A DNA stretch of 64,000 bases from Bullera alba (taxonomy: Eukaryota; Basidiomycota; Tremellomycetes; Tremellales; Bulleraceae), in NCBI GenBank assembly GCA_001600095.1, contig BCIX01000001.1, positions 5,791,198 to 5,855,197 on the forward strand. The letters are read 5' to 3'. Positions 9,837-21,902 of this stretch are shown piece by piece (position 1 is the stretch's first letter; every line of letters begins with the position of its first letter). Below the pieces are notes generated by a model. It was not told where the DNA came from, made no database searches, and worked only from the letters and a program-made list of their open reading frames with translations. The position numbers were made by a program, and so were the translations under genes.

Positions 9837-11673
9837 ATGAGGTGGAAGGCAGGGATGGAGAGAAGGCGGAAAGCCTTATGCCCAGTAAGTGACACTGCTC
9901 ATGTCCTGCCCGTCTCGAGCTGACCGGGCTCATCAACTAGAGAAACGAGTTGTCAAACGGGTAGACAAGAAGACATGTCAAAAGTGCAAGGAGCTCAAGA
10001 GCATGTTCATCATCCGGTCCATGACTTTCTGCACGTAGGTCATCCTTCTCCCACTATTTCTGCGTTTAATTCTGACACTTGATTTAGTGGGTGCTTCGAA
10101 TTCCAAGTCATGTCGAGATTTACAAAACAGCTATACCCACCTCTACACCCGTGGGGCGATCTGCCAAAGGCGCACAACGCCAGGAACCTATACAGACCGA
10201 AGCGGCAGTCTGGCACGGTGCTGATTGCCATGTCGGGCGGAGCGGGCAGTATGGCCATGCTGGACATGCTCCATCGCGGGGGTTACATCGGGAGACAAGG
10301 GGAGGATACCAAATTCGCCGACAAAACGAAAGGCGAGAAGGATGTCGTGTGGGAGAACGGTGTTGTCGTCCATGTCGACTGTTCCTCAGTGGTAGAAGGT
10401 GAAGCTGGCAAGGTCCTCGACCTGGGTACGGGGGCCAACGCTGCGGATTTGAGGGACAGACGAGATTGGATAAGGAGCTTAGCTGAGGAGAGGGGACTCG
10501 GGTTTCTAGGATTGAAAGCTGAAGATGTCTTTGACCCAACACTGTCAAGTCGGTTGCGCGGTCGAGGTGGCCAAAGCGACATCGCAGGATTCAAGGTGGA
10601 CTTGAGTGATTCAGGTAAGCACGATACCCAAATGTCGAGTAGAAATCGCTCTGACTCATAGTTCAGGCCTGCCGATACTTCCGCAAGCATCATCGTCCAA
10701 AACGCCATTGGAGTCACTGCAGAGTCTACTGGCTTCAGTGCCTCATCCTTCCCGCCCTGCGCTTATGTCCCACATCCTCAATGCCCTCTTGACCGCTGTA
10801 TCGACGTATCTACCGAACATCTCTCATCTACTTATTGGCGAGACGTCCACACGGCAAGCCGAGCGAATCATCTCCGCCACTGCCTCTGGTCGGGGGTGGG
10901 CACTGCCCTTGGAGCTCGCAACGACATTGAAGCTGGATAATGGTGTCAAGAGGATTTCCCCGATGAAGGATCTCAGCTACAAAGAAGCCGCTTTTAGTTG
11001 TCGTATACGCCGGTTAGAAACGAGGAATTACCGAGGATGGGACAGGACCAAAGTCGGAGCGAGTAGTGATAAACGGGAAGCAAGAGGGAAAGGCGGGGCA
11101 ATGAGTATAGAGGGGCTGACCGAGCGTGAGTTCAAGTGGGCAATCGGGAGGGTAGGAAAGCTCATTCGTATGTGTCAGAATTCATCACGGTGCTCAGTGC
11201 CACACATCCTGCTACTGTATCTACGATAGGCAAAACCGGGGACAAACTCGTCTTTCCCGGAGGGCACACCGAGCAGAAAAAGCTCTGTCCGCTTTGTCAA
11301 ATGTGAGTGCAGTCGAACCCCCGACGTAGCGGCAGCTAATGAATCTCTTTCTAGGCCCGTTGACCCATCTGCCCTGGAGTGGAAATCACGGACAGGGCTC
11401 ACTGCTCTACCTGGCAAATTGAACCCGCCTACCGGCCTCGATCCTGATCGACCAACGGATCCAAGTCGGCCACAATCGCAGTCAACACACTCAAGCCAGC
11501 TCGCCCCTCTGCTATGCTATTCGTGTTTGGCGACACTGACACCGAGCAGCCACGCGAAGAAGGACCAGCTGGCGTTGAATGATGTAGAGTTGCCAATATG
11601 GGTAGGACGCCGAGTGGCCGTCGAGAGAGATCAGATGCGGAGTCAAGTAGCAGAATTCCTGCTAGAGGATTAG
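9837..11673 (+). CDS. NCS2: Cytoplasmic tRNA 2-thiolation protein 2
   Basis: Ctu2/Ncs2 pairs with Ctu1/Ncs6 to thiolate the wobble uridine of cytosolic Lys, Glu and Gln tRNAs, using sulfur from Urm1. The N-terminal Cys pairs read TCQKCKELKSMFIIRS then FCTGCFE. The PP-loop-like segment VLIAMSGGAGSMAMLDML follows, and a C-terminal zinc pair KKLCPLCQMPVDPSALEW is near 11275-11385. The protein ends SQVAEFLLED. Exons 9837-9884, 9943-10034, 10088-10614, 10667-11167, 11230-11302 and 11355-11673 join in frame to 519 residues, close to the usual family length. The start is uncertain: in-frame ATGs exist at 9738, 9837 and 9855. The identification rests on the whole motif order and is strong. Confidence 0.9.
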
Positions 11674-11785
11674 TCTAATCCAAGCATACTCATATCAGAT
11701 AACACTGCGTGCAGCGCTGTCCACATACACATGTAACACTTGCATCTAGTCTGTGCTGTATGCAGCCCATCTATCCGTTCTACTT

Positions 11786-12633
11786 TTATTGGCTCTTCTC
11801 TGAGCTTTTGGCCTGACTACCAGGCTTCAATGATGCTGGTGGAGGATTACTCAATAGCAGATGCCCCTCTCCCCATCCACCGGGTTGACCACCGATACGC
11901 CACCCTCCTACGCCTCCAACTCCCACCCAAAGCCACTCGATACCTCTCCGCAGCTTGCCCACAACACTGGTCGGGTGGTATAAGGGCATAAACTCGGTCA
12001 AGCTGAAGTGAATCAGACCGTATGCGACGCCGAACAGGTACCCCGCCACGATCTGGATGGGCGAGTGATAGAGCAGGTACCATCTGTATCAGCGACGTAT
12101 CAGTCACATTGCAGTGTGTAAGAATAAGGCACGTCAGCTCACCTCGAGTAAGCGGTGAGTAACGACCAAACGACCAGACCAACCAGGTAAGCGCCAGTGC
12201 GAGCCTTTCTGATTGGTTCAACTCCGGATATGCGTGGAGCAGTACTCATACTCATCCTCTTATCTTGAGTCAAGGCATAAGCTATTCCCCATGCCGCCAG
12301 ATATCCCGCCGCTTGGGAGTGACTACTGGGCATGCCGTATCCATGGCCAATGTGCTCGTGACCAAAGTACGGTCTCTGACCCTTCAGCACTCTCTTCAAG
12401 ACCCATGACAAGACCTCGTTGATCAATGACCCAGCAGCGAGGAAGAGGACCGTTAATTGCCGGTTGAAGACCAAGAGCGTGAAGTATGATACGAATAGGA
12501 ATATCGGCGAGAGGGATAGTAGGGTGAGTGGGATCGAGAGGTATTTCGGGTGTGAAGGGTTGTACAGGATATGCGTGAGTGAGAATGATTTGAGGTCGAG
12601 AGACATTGCAGCGTTGGGATCTAGGGAGCCCAT
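11786..12633 (-). CDS. CAX4: Dolichyl-diphosphate phosphatase (PAP2 family)
   Basis: This ER membrane enzyme removes a phosphate from dolichyl diphosphate left after N-glycan transfer, so dolichol can be reused. Hydrophobic helices flank the three phosphatase motifs: KRVLKGQRP, then GMPSSHSQ, then SRWYLLYHSPIQ. The last has Gln where many PAP2 enzymes have Asp, which is usual for this subfamily. Exon 1 is 12144-12633 in sense (12143 included in the splice codon) and exon 2 is 11786-12083. Together they encode 262 residues. An alternative Met lies 12 codons upstream at 12669. The Gly-rich C-terminal tail after GGVGGWRIGG looks lineage-specific. It is head-to-head with the enoyl-CoA hydratase gene. 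Confidence 0.9.
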
Positions 12634-13093
12634 TCTGCTTGAGATTCGTATCAATTCGGTTGTAGGCAAAGATGCCGGGGCGAAAGACAGCAGAAGTTAT
12701 TAGGCAGAGCTTGAGCGCTTGAGCAGAGCAGAGTCGGAGTCCGCCAGCAATGAGATGGTGTGGAGTCCCGTACGGAAGCAAAGCAGGGGCTCCGGCCTAA
12801 CCCGGCCAGGATGTCACGGGCATCGCCTATGACGGCCGTTTGTCTAGGCTTGTCAAGATATCCTCTTGTGAGGCCCATTCGTTCTGGGACCCCCTTTGAG
12901 CGTTCGAACTGACGGAACCAAAACCTGCAGCTAGGTTGGTCGGCTAACGACATGGCCGGTGCACATCCACAAGCAAGAGGTGGACGACACAGGCAAGACT
13001 TTGCTCTGTCTTGTGCTCGTGAACTACAACTCCTACAGTCTTCAACTTAGCTTGTCATCAGGTATTAAACGACTCCACACTGCCCTAGACACA
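12634..13093. other. Divergent promoter, CAX4 / enoyl-CoA hydratase
   Basis: The stretch carries the 5' regions of both flanking genes. The frame of the hydratase is open from 12959, but the Met at 13094 (context ACACAATG) aligns best with the family start. No other gene is seen. Confidence 0.5.
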
Positions 13094-14118
13094 ATGTCCA
13101 CTTCTTACACCAAGCTCTCCCGACCCCACCCGGCCGTCTGGCAGATCGACCTGACCGCACCCCCGGACAACCGGCTGACCCCGGACCTCCTCGCATCCCT
13201 CGCTGCAAACTTGGACACTGTCGAGGCAGAATGGCGAAAGTCTTCCGGAAAGAGGGATCAGCAAGGACCAATGTCCGACCCCAAGACGTTTGGCGAGCAT
13301 AAAGGTGCAGGGGCGCTCGTCCTCACGGGTTCAGGGAGGTTTTTCAGTAATGGTCTCGACTATGCCAAAGCCATGGCCAACCCGCGTTTCTTCGAGGGTG
13401 AGTGAGGAGGTCTATCGATTAGTGAGATGAATGCTGATAGTCTCATCCTTAGAGACGTACGATCCGGTCCTCTACAGACTTTTGACATTCCCCTTGTACA
13501 CTATCGCTGCGATCAACGGACATGGTGAGTCCGTTTCGAAGTTTCGGATGGTGGAAGCAGCGTTCTGACCTCTCTGTAGCCTATGCCGGTGGAATGGTCC
13601 TGGCTCTGGCTTGTGATCACAGGGTCATCACCTCCGGCAAAGGTCTGATGTGTATGAACGAGGTGAGCGAGACGTCGAGTAGAGGTTCATGCTCGAGCAC
13701 TTCTGACGATTTGCAGTTGGTCTTTGGTTCCCCTATACCCAACTCGTTCGGAGCCATACTACGACTCAGAATGCCATATGGAAATCACCTTCGGGACACG
13801 ATGCTGGCTAAACGGTGGACACAAAAGGATCTACTAGAGGCTCATCTGGTAGACCTCGTCGTTGAGCAAGATCAGGTTGTGTCCAAGGCCGTCGAGCTGG
13901 GTGTGTCGGAAGGTGCCAAAGTCGCTGGAGGGGCATGGGGCCAGATCAAGGTGTGTACCGTTTCGCGAAAAGAATCCAAAGAGAGGGCTGATCGCAAGTG
14001 ACAGGACACTATGTATCACGACATCATCGACGCATCAAGATCTAACAGACCGCTGTTGATGCCGATGCTCGAGGCAAAGGCCTTCTGGAAGCGAGTTGGC
14101 TCTCAGGCCAGGTTGTAA
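13094..14118 (+). CDS. Enoyl-CoA hydratase/isomerase family protein
   Basis: The crotonase fold is shown by GAGALVLTGSGRFFSNGLDYA (oxyanion-hole region), then AAINGHAYAGGMVLALACDHRV and NELVFGSPIPNSFGAILRLRM. The family acts on acyl-CoA in fatty-acid oxidation, as a hydratase or as a delta3-delta2-enoyl-CoA isomerase; the sequence here is closest in feel to the isomerase type. Exons 13094-13397, 13453-13524, 13580-13662, 13717-13950 and 14005-14118 join in frame to 268 residues, a normal length. The C-terminus is SQARL, where final ARL resembles a peroxisomal targeting signal type 1 (variant of SKL). Peroxisomal location is therefore likely. Substrate is inferred only. Confidence 0.85.
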
Positions 14119-14202
14119 GGGTATCAACCGTCTCCTCTGCATCGTTATGTATCGTGATCATGATCTACCCAGCACATGCGCTTCCTTGAACGCATTGACC
14201 TC

Positions 14203-14795
14203 CTATAAGCCCAGATAGTACTTCTTCTGCAGCAGCATCCACGCGAGACCCGACGCTAGAGGTAGGGTATCAGCTGACGGCCTCACTTCTCACGTCAAAC
14301 ACCCAGCTACTCACTCGATACGATCATTGGCGCCGCACTCGCTCGGTTGAACTTGACCGAACCAAAGACGAGGGTCTCGAGCGCGAAGTGCGACAGAGAC
14401 ATGAGGTATGCCGACATGCCCAAGTTGTAGCACCTGACAGTCAATAGTCTTAGCAAGTGCAATCTGTTGGGTTTGAGGAGGACTCACGCCGGGCTGGTCA
14501 AGTTGTAGGCAGCGATCAATCTGGCAATACTGACCATTCCGGTGTAATATCCGAATATCCTACTCGCAAGCGGGGTGACTATCGAGGAATTAGCATCCCG
14601 ATTCTAGGCCAAAGTCATGGCGAGTGACTTACTCTCATCTGCCTTCTTGGAGTATATCTCCTTGGTCTGCCAGACCTGGAGGTGCGCTTGGATCATGTTG
14701 TAGATGCCAGCAGCCGAGGTGAGGATCAGCCACCATGGAAGGAGGTCACCCTTTGCCGGGGTCACAGGAAGTTGCAGGCTGCCAAAGAAGCTCAT
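14203..14795 (-). CDS. ERG28: Ergosterol biosynthesis scaffold protein
   Basis: Erg28 is a small ER membrane protein that tethers the C-4 demethylation enzymes Erg25, Erg26 and Erg27. Four exons (14795-14633, 14578-14488, 14433-14315, 14255-14203) encode 141 residues, the usual size. Visible family segments are LLPWWLILTSAAGIYN, SRIFGYYTGMVSIARLIAAYN and MSLSHFALETLVFGSVKF. Four hydrophobic helices are evident. The gene is convergent with the enoyl-CoA hydratase gene, only 84 bases apart, and divergent from the Med19-like gene. Confidence 0.92.
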
Positions 14796-15146
14796 GTCGG
14801 AGTTTGAATGCTGGCTCTGTCTGGTTGATGTATGATTACTGTTTGATTGTTGACGATGTATGGTTGCACGACCTTGAGCGCTGAGCCCAGTCCCGGCCAG
14901 TACCACCTAACGTCGAGCTTGAAATTCTGCTTCCGTCGATCGCAGAGTGGGGTTAGACAAATCCACAACCCAGGACTGGTCTACTTGAGAACCTGCAATC
15001 CACATACGCCTTCTCCAAGACAACGATCCCAAGGCTGTCAGGTACTCAAGGCTTAAACGTTGCGCCAAAGAGGCGCAGATGGTCTCGCAATAGCAGCTTC
15101 GTGATCGCCGACTGGAGTCACACCACTAATCTCGCCCTCAACGGAC
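14796..15146. other. Divergent promoter, ERG28 / Med19-like
   Basis: The gap between two head-to-head genes should contain both promoters. No coding sequence was recognised and no clear named motif stands out. Confidence 0.45.
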
Positions 15147-16554
15147 ATGGACATTCCCCAGTATGGCGAGAGCAGCAGGTCTCCGCAAGCAATTAGGACG
15201 GGCTTGAATGGCAGCATGGGCTCGAATGGGGATACAGCGAATGGCCATGCAGAAAGTCTGGATAGGAAACTTGCCAGGTTGATCCTACCTGAATGGGACG
15301 GTACGTCCATTCAATGCCTTTGTTCACCTTTGTGGAATTCGGTTTCTGATATACGCTCCAGTTCCACCGGCCAAGCACCTGCATGTATCACACGATGCCA
15401 TCACGCTCTTACACCTGGACACGCTGTACAACGCCCACGTTCGACCATATGCCAATCCGAACATCGGCGAAGATGGGGTCAAGGATGAGCACGACGATGA
15501 CGATATGGGAGAGACGCATGGCGCAAAGCGGAAGAAGGGCCCAAAGAGGAGAAAGATGGAGAAGGGGTATACCCATCTCATAGACGACTGCATAGGTGGG
15601 TGCGAAGGGTGGCTGCCGGGCTCGATTATGCTTATGCTGAACTCGACTTCTTGGCTGCAGACCCCACACCATTGGGTGAAGGTCGGAATACACATTCACT
15701 GCTGCCCCTCATACCAGATATGATGCAGCCTCCATTAGGTCCGCCGCCGGAGCTGTACCCCGACGCTCTCACCGTACTGCCGAGTGGGATATTCCAGAAT
15801 GCTCGGTTGGAAGCTGGCTCAAAGGTTGACGGAGTGAGTTCCGCGGGAATGGCACAAAGCCGCTTGCTGACCTCTGAGCAGTATTCGAATGGTGTGAAAG
15901 CCGGAGTGGCAGAAGCAGAGGAGAAGCGGCGGGTGAGCTGTCCAAATCCTGCTCCTGGTGCAAGTTCTGACAGATCTCCAGCGGAAAAAGCTCAGGCAGT
16001 CGCAATCGGCATTACCGCCGGATCTACCATCTCCAGCGCTTCCCTCGCCCATGGACAGCTCAGAGCTCGCCGTGCCTGTCCAGCCAATAGCGCCTCCGGC
16101 GCATCTCGCCCACCGGACGCCATTCCCTGTAAACACGACTGGTAGAGGAGCATTCCGAGGAGGGGCAGGTACACCCAGCCGAGGGGCTTTCCGAGGTCGG
16201 GGCGCAGGTCCATTCACCCCTTCGCGCGGAGGTACACCCGGCACACCGATCTCGTTGAGAGGTAGAGGTGGATTCCCGGGCCCCGGCACGCCGAGAGGCA
16301 CGCCTTCGAGAGGCGGCATGGGCGGGATGGGAGGAGGTACACCTCGACTGCCTAATCCCGCCTGGAACCGAGATGGGCCAGGGAGCGGTGTCAAGCGGCC
16401 CGCCGATGGCAATTCGACTTATACACCAGATCCCAAACGGTCAAAAGCGGGTCAAGAGAGTCGGTCAGTCAGTCCGTTTGTCGGGGAGCAAGCTGGGTCA
16501 ACGCAGGGCAGACCAGGTATCGGCAAGACGCCCAGGAGCAAGACCGGAGAGTAG
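15147..16554 (+). CDS. Possible Mediator subunit Med19/Rox3-like, Gly/Arg-rich tail, frame break
   Basis: The first exons read ARLILPEWDVPPAKHLHVSH then LLHLDTLYNAHVRPYAN, a basic run, and KGYTHLIDDCIG. A later segment has SLLPLIPDMMQPPLGPPPEL. The order (globular start, basic Tyr-rich motif, PDMM-QPP segment) resembles the Med19/Rox3 family, but the match is weak. The C-terminal 190 residues are rich in RGG, FRG and TPSRGG, suggesting RNA binding or disorder. Exons 15147-15300 and 15362 onward, then 15882-15932 and 15982-16554, splice cleanly. Near 15595-15600, however, the coding frame shifts with no normal-sized intron available, so a sequencing indel or an unusual splice is present. The gene reality is firm and the family name is tentative. 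Confidence 0.55.
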
Positions 16555-16701
16555 TGGACGCCAATCGCTGGCCTGTTTTTGTCATACGCATTATGGCGTT
16601 GCATTCATCATGTCAAGTCATCATCGAGGGAGCTACGTGCCATCCCTTTCTCACTTCTTCTTGTCTTTCCTACCTCTAGCACTGGCCAGACTGGCCTCTC
16701 C

Positions 16702-17283
16702 CTAGTACTCGCCAGACTGGTCGAGGGCCTGGATGGCCTGCTGCTTGGCGTGTCGCTTGGCCTCTTCTCGGTCGAACATGTCAAGGCCTGAGTCGGGTGT
16801 CAGTGTCCTGTAGACATTCTGAGGCCAGAGACGCACCTCGAGTTTCGAAAAGCCGGTCCACCTCTCCAGCCGCAAAGCCTGCGAGAAGCTCTTTAGCGAG
16901 CTGATGCTGGATGGTCGTCAGCGTGAGGAGGGAGTTGAAACACAGAACGGGCCGAACTCACGTTGGCGGGCTTGCCCTCTCGACGGAGGTGGTCCTCGTA
17001 AGCTTTCATGGCCTCGAAGCCGGCTGCTCCACTACCCAACGACTAGTCAGCACGTGTGTCATGCACGACCCAGCCTTAGCACTCACCCGATGAGCTCGTG
17101 GGAGAACTTGGCCTGGTGTTCTTGGTTATTAGGGTCGACGTTGCTGAGTGCGAAAGATCGTCAGCTCGGTTTTCGGAGATTTGAGTTTTCAATCCGTGGT
17201 AGAGGGCGTACAACCTTGCAGGCAACTCACTAGACTTGGTTTCGGCCAGAGTCGTCGTTGTTGAAGAAGTCGAAGAGTCCCAT
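16702..17283 (-). CDS. CipC-like stress-associated protein
   Basis: This small soluble protein matches the CipC family, first described as induced by concanamycin in Aspergillus and common in stress or infection expression sets; its biochemical role is unknown. Visible family segments are MGLFDFFNNDD at the start, then HQAKFSHELIG, EAMKAYEDHLRREGKPAN and DREEAKRHAKQQA near the C-terminus. It stops after SGEY at 16702. Several small introns separate these blocks. The start at 17283 is the obvious Met. A 600-base upstream region separates it from GH115. Confidence 0.87.
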
Positions 17284-17882
17284 GGTTGCTTGAGTTGTTG
17301 TTGGTGGAGTTTAGTACGAGTAGTTTGCAGATGGGTGTGGAATGATTGATTTGAGACCACCTGTGGTACAGACGTCGCGGCTTATATAGGTTGCGAGAAC
17401 CACAGGAGCTGCCTCGTTGCCAGCGTCGTGACGTGTGACTCCACTGACACCGCATCCCACCCAACCTAGAGACAGGTCCCCCGCAGCAGGACGCTTGATT
17501 GACGCAGTCTGACGCTGATCGACCTCGCTGTGTCATGTGTCGACTAAAACTGGATCACCGGATGCCATAATTAGACACAACCTTCAAACATGTGCACCAC
17601 CGCCTCATCAAAGACCGGAACACGTTGAGGTCCGTAGATGGTGGTTTCGAATCCAAGATCCGTCACTCCCGTCGCCAGAAATAGCAATACTGCTGCGTTT
17701 CACCTCAAAGCCCAGTGGTGCCCTCTGGCCCAGTGACCTCCGCAGCTCTGGGCACCGAGGCAGCGGCGTAGCGGCGTGAGTGATGACGAAGCTGTAACAT
17801 CATTGTGTCTCGACTCTCAATGTCCCTTGATGTACATAGGGCTAGTGCATACTATTACTCTGGCTCAGATCACTTCGCAGAC
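17284..17882. other. CipC promoter and GH115 3' region
   Basis: About 600 bases with no supported gene. The part next to CipC should hold its promoter. A TATATAGG string lies near 17382, about 100 bases upstream of the CipC start, and may be its TATA box on the minus strand. Confidence 0.45.
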
Positions 17883-20800
17883 CTACACTCTGAGCGACTC
17901 TGGAGGTCCGAGGTAACTGTAACCCCTATCATGAATACCTCCAAAGTCGATCCAGATCCTCTCCACCACCACACCGGTCGACATTCCCCACACGGTCAAG
18001 CTGTGCTTTCCGGCCTGCTCAAAGTCCACTGACAAGGTGACGTTTCTGACATCGCTCTCCACCACGCCGATCCAGTCGGGCGGCACGGCGCCGACAAAGA
18101 TTGGCTCCTGGCCCGGTCGAACTTCAACTCCACCGAGTCGGTCCGTGGTGATGGGTTGTATCTCTTTAGCTGGCTGATCGTCCAGCTGAACTCCGAAAGA
18201 GAGTTGTTTGCCGCTGATGAAATTGAGCGAAGGGCCGATCTGGACGTTGATCTCGGCCTTGCCAGAGTCGTGGGTCCAAAAGTCGTATGTCAGAGAAGGA
18301 CCTTGACCAACGGTGAAATTTTGGAAATCGGTAGGGAACATTTCCAATCCGCTGAACGTACGTCCATACCCCTCCATTTCCTCCCAGGCGTACCCCTCCG
18401 CAGAAGCATTGTGGCTGAAGTGCGCAGCTTCCATGACCACATACCCATCACCCTGGACGAAGCCATGGTAGTCATCGTCCACTGGCAGAGGGACAAAGAT
18501 TGGCGCGGAAACGGTGACATTAGCACCATCGGAACCTTGGATCAAAATGTGGCCGTCGTCGATCTGGCCCACAAGGTCGGAGGGAAGTTTGGACCAATCC
18601 ACGCTGACGAAGATTCGCTGATCGGTCGAACCGTCCCGTTTCACTCGACCCTTGCTCTCGGAGACCTTCAACCATGGCACGTTTGGCTTAGCTGTCCATC
18701 GGATATCCTTTGGTCCTCCTGCGGAAATATCGATCCACCTCGATTTCGCGCCGTACGGGTCCATGGTGTACAGGGTCGGGTCGGGGCATTTCATCCATTT
18801 GGGGCAGTTGTCCGCAGTTCTACCTGGCCACGCGCCATAGCTGTTTTCGACGGTCACTCGTGTGCTGAAAGCATAAGGAATATGCAGCTCTGGAACGGGA
18901 ATACCCATGAGGACCGGCTGGTGGGGGTTGATGAAGGAGACGGGCGCAAGGGTGTCCTTGTCTGGTTCGAGGGAGTCGAACCAGTTGATATGGGTTTGAT
19001 CCAGCATATGGTCCCATCGACCTCCGTTCAGCGAGTGGAAGACGTCGGTCAGCCTGGCATCGTTCTTGAACGCGTCGATGGCTTCGTGGGCGTAATAGTT
19101 GGCGGCGTTTCTTGATTGTCGAGAGTACAAGTTTGATCGGCCGACTGAGCAGCATGAGCTGATCAGTTGAACTCATCAAGTCAAGATGAGGAATTGACTC
19201 ACCCGCCGTGTGCAGCTTGTTGATGTTCGCCTGCATCTCGCACAACATCAAGACCGACTGGTAGAAAGCCGGTCGAGTCGCCTTCGGCAAGTGGTCATGA
19301 ACCTTCTTCGCCCGGATTGCCAATTGATTCCACTCGTGCTGGACCCGCTCAGCTCTGCGCCCAGGTGTCAGAGTCGTCAAAGTCTCGGGCAGCCCCCTTT
19401 CGGATCAAGACTCACTCGTTGTAATTGATGAGAGACCAGATAGTTGAGTTCAGTAGCTCAGGCTTGGACCTCGATGCATATCGCTGTTAAGGTATCAGTA
19501 ACCATCGCGTACCGGACAGCAGTTGACTCACGCCGTAGTGAACCATGATGTCCGCTACCTCCTTTTTCACTTCCTGGCCAAAGTCTCGCCCGGCCCATTC
19601 TTCCAAGAAATGTCTCACTGAGCTCCTTGGCCACGCATCAAAGTCGTATGCGAGGGACAAGAAGTGTTCGGTAGGCATCTCGAGTGGTTTGAGGGACCCG
19701 ACATTGACAATCCAGATTTGGTTGGTGTTGAACGATCGAGCGATGTTCATCTGCTCCCAGGCTGACCAAGTCGTTCAGTGTCGCTCTGGAGAGTGAGCAG
19801 AGTGTACTCACTTTTGGCCAGGTTGATTGTGTTGATCCATTTGTACGCTCTCGGGACGCCAACGTAGTCTACGTGATAGTAGATACCAGCTCCTGCGGGA
19901 TGCGGGTCCTCTTTGGAGTAGACAGACATGATGTTACCCCAGTTGTCATCGGAGAAGAGGATTGTGACTGGGTTGCGGGTCAGTACCGAACGCTTTCAAG
20001 GCAGTTGCTCTACACACTGTCATCGGGGATCTCAAGCTACGGTACTATTAGCATTTCTTCGCGGTGAGGCGAGGAGAGCCACTCACACCATCGACGTAGT
20101 AGTCCGCGACCTCTTTGTACATTGCCCACATCTTCGGAATGCTGGGCACGGCATCTGTGCCATACACCTCCTCGAGGATGTTCAGTTGCGCAGCGGTGAT
20201 ATCTGGTCATTATGAGCGCAGCTCCAAGTCTGGGACCATGTTCACTCACTCTCGACCAGACCGATACTGGCACCCGAAAGCGGCTCGTCACCATCACCTC
20301 TCATTCCCATGGTGAAGAGCACTTCTCGTCCTTTAGCCCGTTCAGCCCCGAACTTCCAGTGCTTAGTCAAGACATCCTTGTTGGTCCAGTCCCAAGGGCC
20401 GACCTTGACATGGTCCCACTCTGGCTTTGTCCTGTCCATGGGCTCGTGATGGCTGAGGCCCATGACGATACCCATGTCGTTGGCTAGGACTTGGTTGGGC
20501 CCTGGAATCGGCTCATCCGGTACTCCAGGCAATCCGTCAACGCCAAACATACTAATGTACACTGAGAAACTCAGCATCATTCTATACGATATACAGCGAC
20601 TGGAGGGTCGACTCACTCGCTGGCCAGTGATAGTTTGCCTTGAGCCTGAGCATCATCTCGAACCATGGGGCGTAGAAGTCGGTCTGGAAAGCGGCCTCCC
20701 ATGGCTGTCTCTTGAAGTACTCCTGAGCCCAGCCCCATAGCGCTGGATGCTCGTCGTTGATGAAGATACCTCTGTACTTTACAGTCGGTTCACCATGAGC

Positions 20801-21486
20801 TAGCACCTGGTCGCGTTTGAATGTGATTGACGGTTGAGCATGAACCGGTACGTCAGACCAGAAGTGCCATGGTGAGACGCCCATCTGCTCAGACAGGGTA
20901 TATAGACCGTAAATAGTCCCTCTCTAAGACTCTCATCAGCTCTCGCTGCCCAAACAGACCTGTAGCTTTCTTAGAGACGTTCACTCACCCTATCGCTGCC
21001 GGTGATCACCAGAGCTTCATCTGCTCCGTGAACGGCTTTCTTGACTCGGACATCATAACTCTCCCATTTACCCTGCAAGCCCTCGGCCTCCATCTCATCT
21101 ATCAAGGCAGATCCTAGGCTTCCAACGACGATGGCCCGTCGTGTACGTTTGGGCAGAGTGTCATTGTACAAACGAGGTCGAACGCCCGTTACGCGGTATA
21201 CGTCCTCTGCGAACGTTTGCGCCGCGATGTGAATGGCCACATTGTCCTTGGAATCGAGTAAGAGGGGTGCAGCATAGTGGTGGTGTCTAGAGGCGATCAC
21301 AAAGTCGCTCGGTCGGTGGATGGTAGAGTCGGCGGTAAAGGAAATTTGTTGACCTTCATTTTGCTGAATTTCGAGTTCGAAGTCGGAAGTCGACAGATCG
21401 GGAAAGGAAATGACTCTCGGTTCGCCGAGCGCATGGACAATCGTCCCAGTGGCTACTAGCCCCAAAGCTACGATACTAGGCCACAT
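17883..21486 (-). CDS. Secreted GH115 family alpha-glucuronidase
   Basis: GH115 enzymes remove (4-O-methyl)glucuronic acid from xylan. A signal peptide (MWPSIVALGLVATGTIVHALG) opens the protein. Next come SDFVIASRHHHYAAPLLLD and IVVGSLGSALID of the N-terminal domain. The catalytic barrel shows VKYRGIFINDEHPALWGWA, FYAPWFEMMLRLKANYHWPA and MGIVMGLSHHEPMDR, then VLFTMGMRGDGDEPLSG. The C-terminal beta domains end in GGIHDRGYSYLGPPESLRV. Roughly ten introns are present. A reading frame nine bases longer starts with GTG, so I chose ATG at 21486. Secretion of a xylan side-chain enzyme points to a plant-litter or wood habitat, although action on other glucuronylated glycans is possible. The family call is strong. 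Confidence 0.93.
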
Positions 21487-21902
21487 CCTGCGCACAGGTA
21501 GAGGTCAGTATAGATGTTCAAGCGTCGTAGCAACTCTAGAGGTGTCCTTATAAGGTGGTGAAGCAACACATGTCCGGCCCGGAAGTGGCCGAAGCATCTT
21601 CGGACAAAGTCTGGCCGGTGTTGTTATGCGATGAGCAGGCAGCCGGCCAGATGCTGTCATAACAATCCCGATGGACTTGAGACCTATCACCCAGCAGGTG
21701 ACAGCATGAGCAACACAGGCCGCACATGATCTCGTCCCAGACCATCTGGCACGTAAGCCGGTTCCGGTGCCGGTTGCAACGCTCAGAGGACTGGCCACAA
21801 CTCCTCGGAATAGAAAAGCTGTTACGCCGAGCTGGCATCCGCAATGACAATTGTACATGTGATACTTCTGACAACTCTTACCCGACCGCTACACAGGTGA
21901 AA
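21487..21902. other. GH115 promoter region
   Basis: This stretch is the 5' region of GH115 and the 3' end of the LURP-one-like gene, both on the minus strand. No other coding sequence is supported. Confidence 0.45.

Noticed and set aside
17640..17665. GGTTTCGAATCC as a tRNA B box
   Set aside because: It has one extra base in the box and no A box or paired stems upstream.
18156..19115. A 319-codon plus-strand frame
   Set aside because: It runs fully antisense through the GH115 coding exon and has no family features; the minus-strand frame carries the known GH115 blocks.
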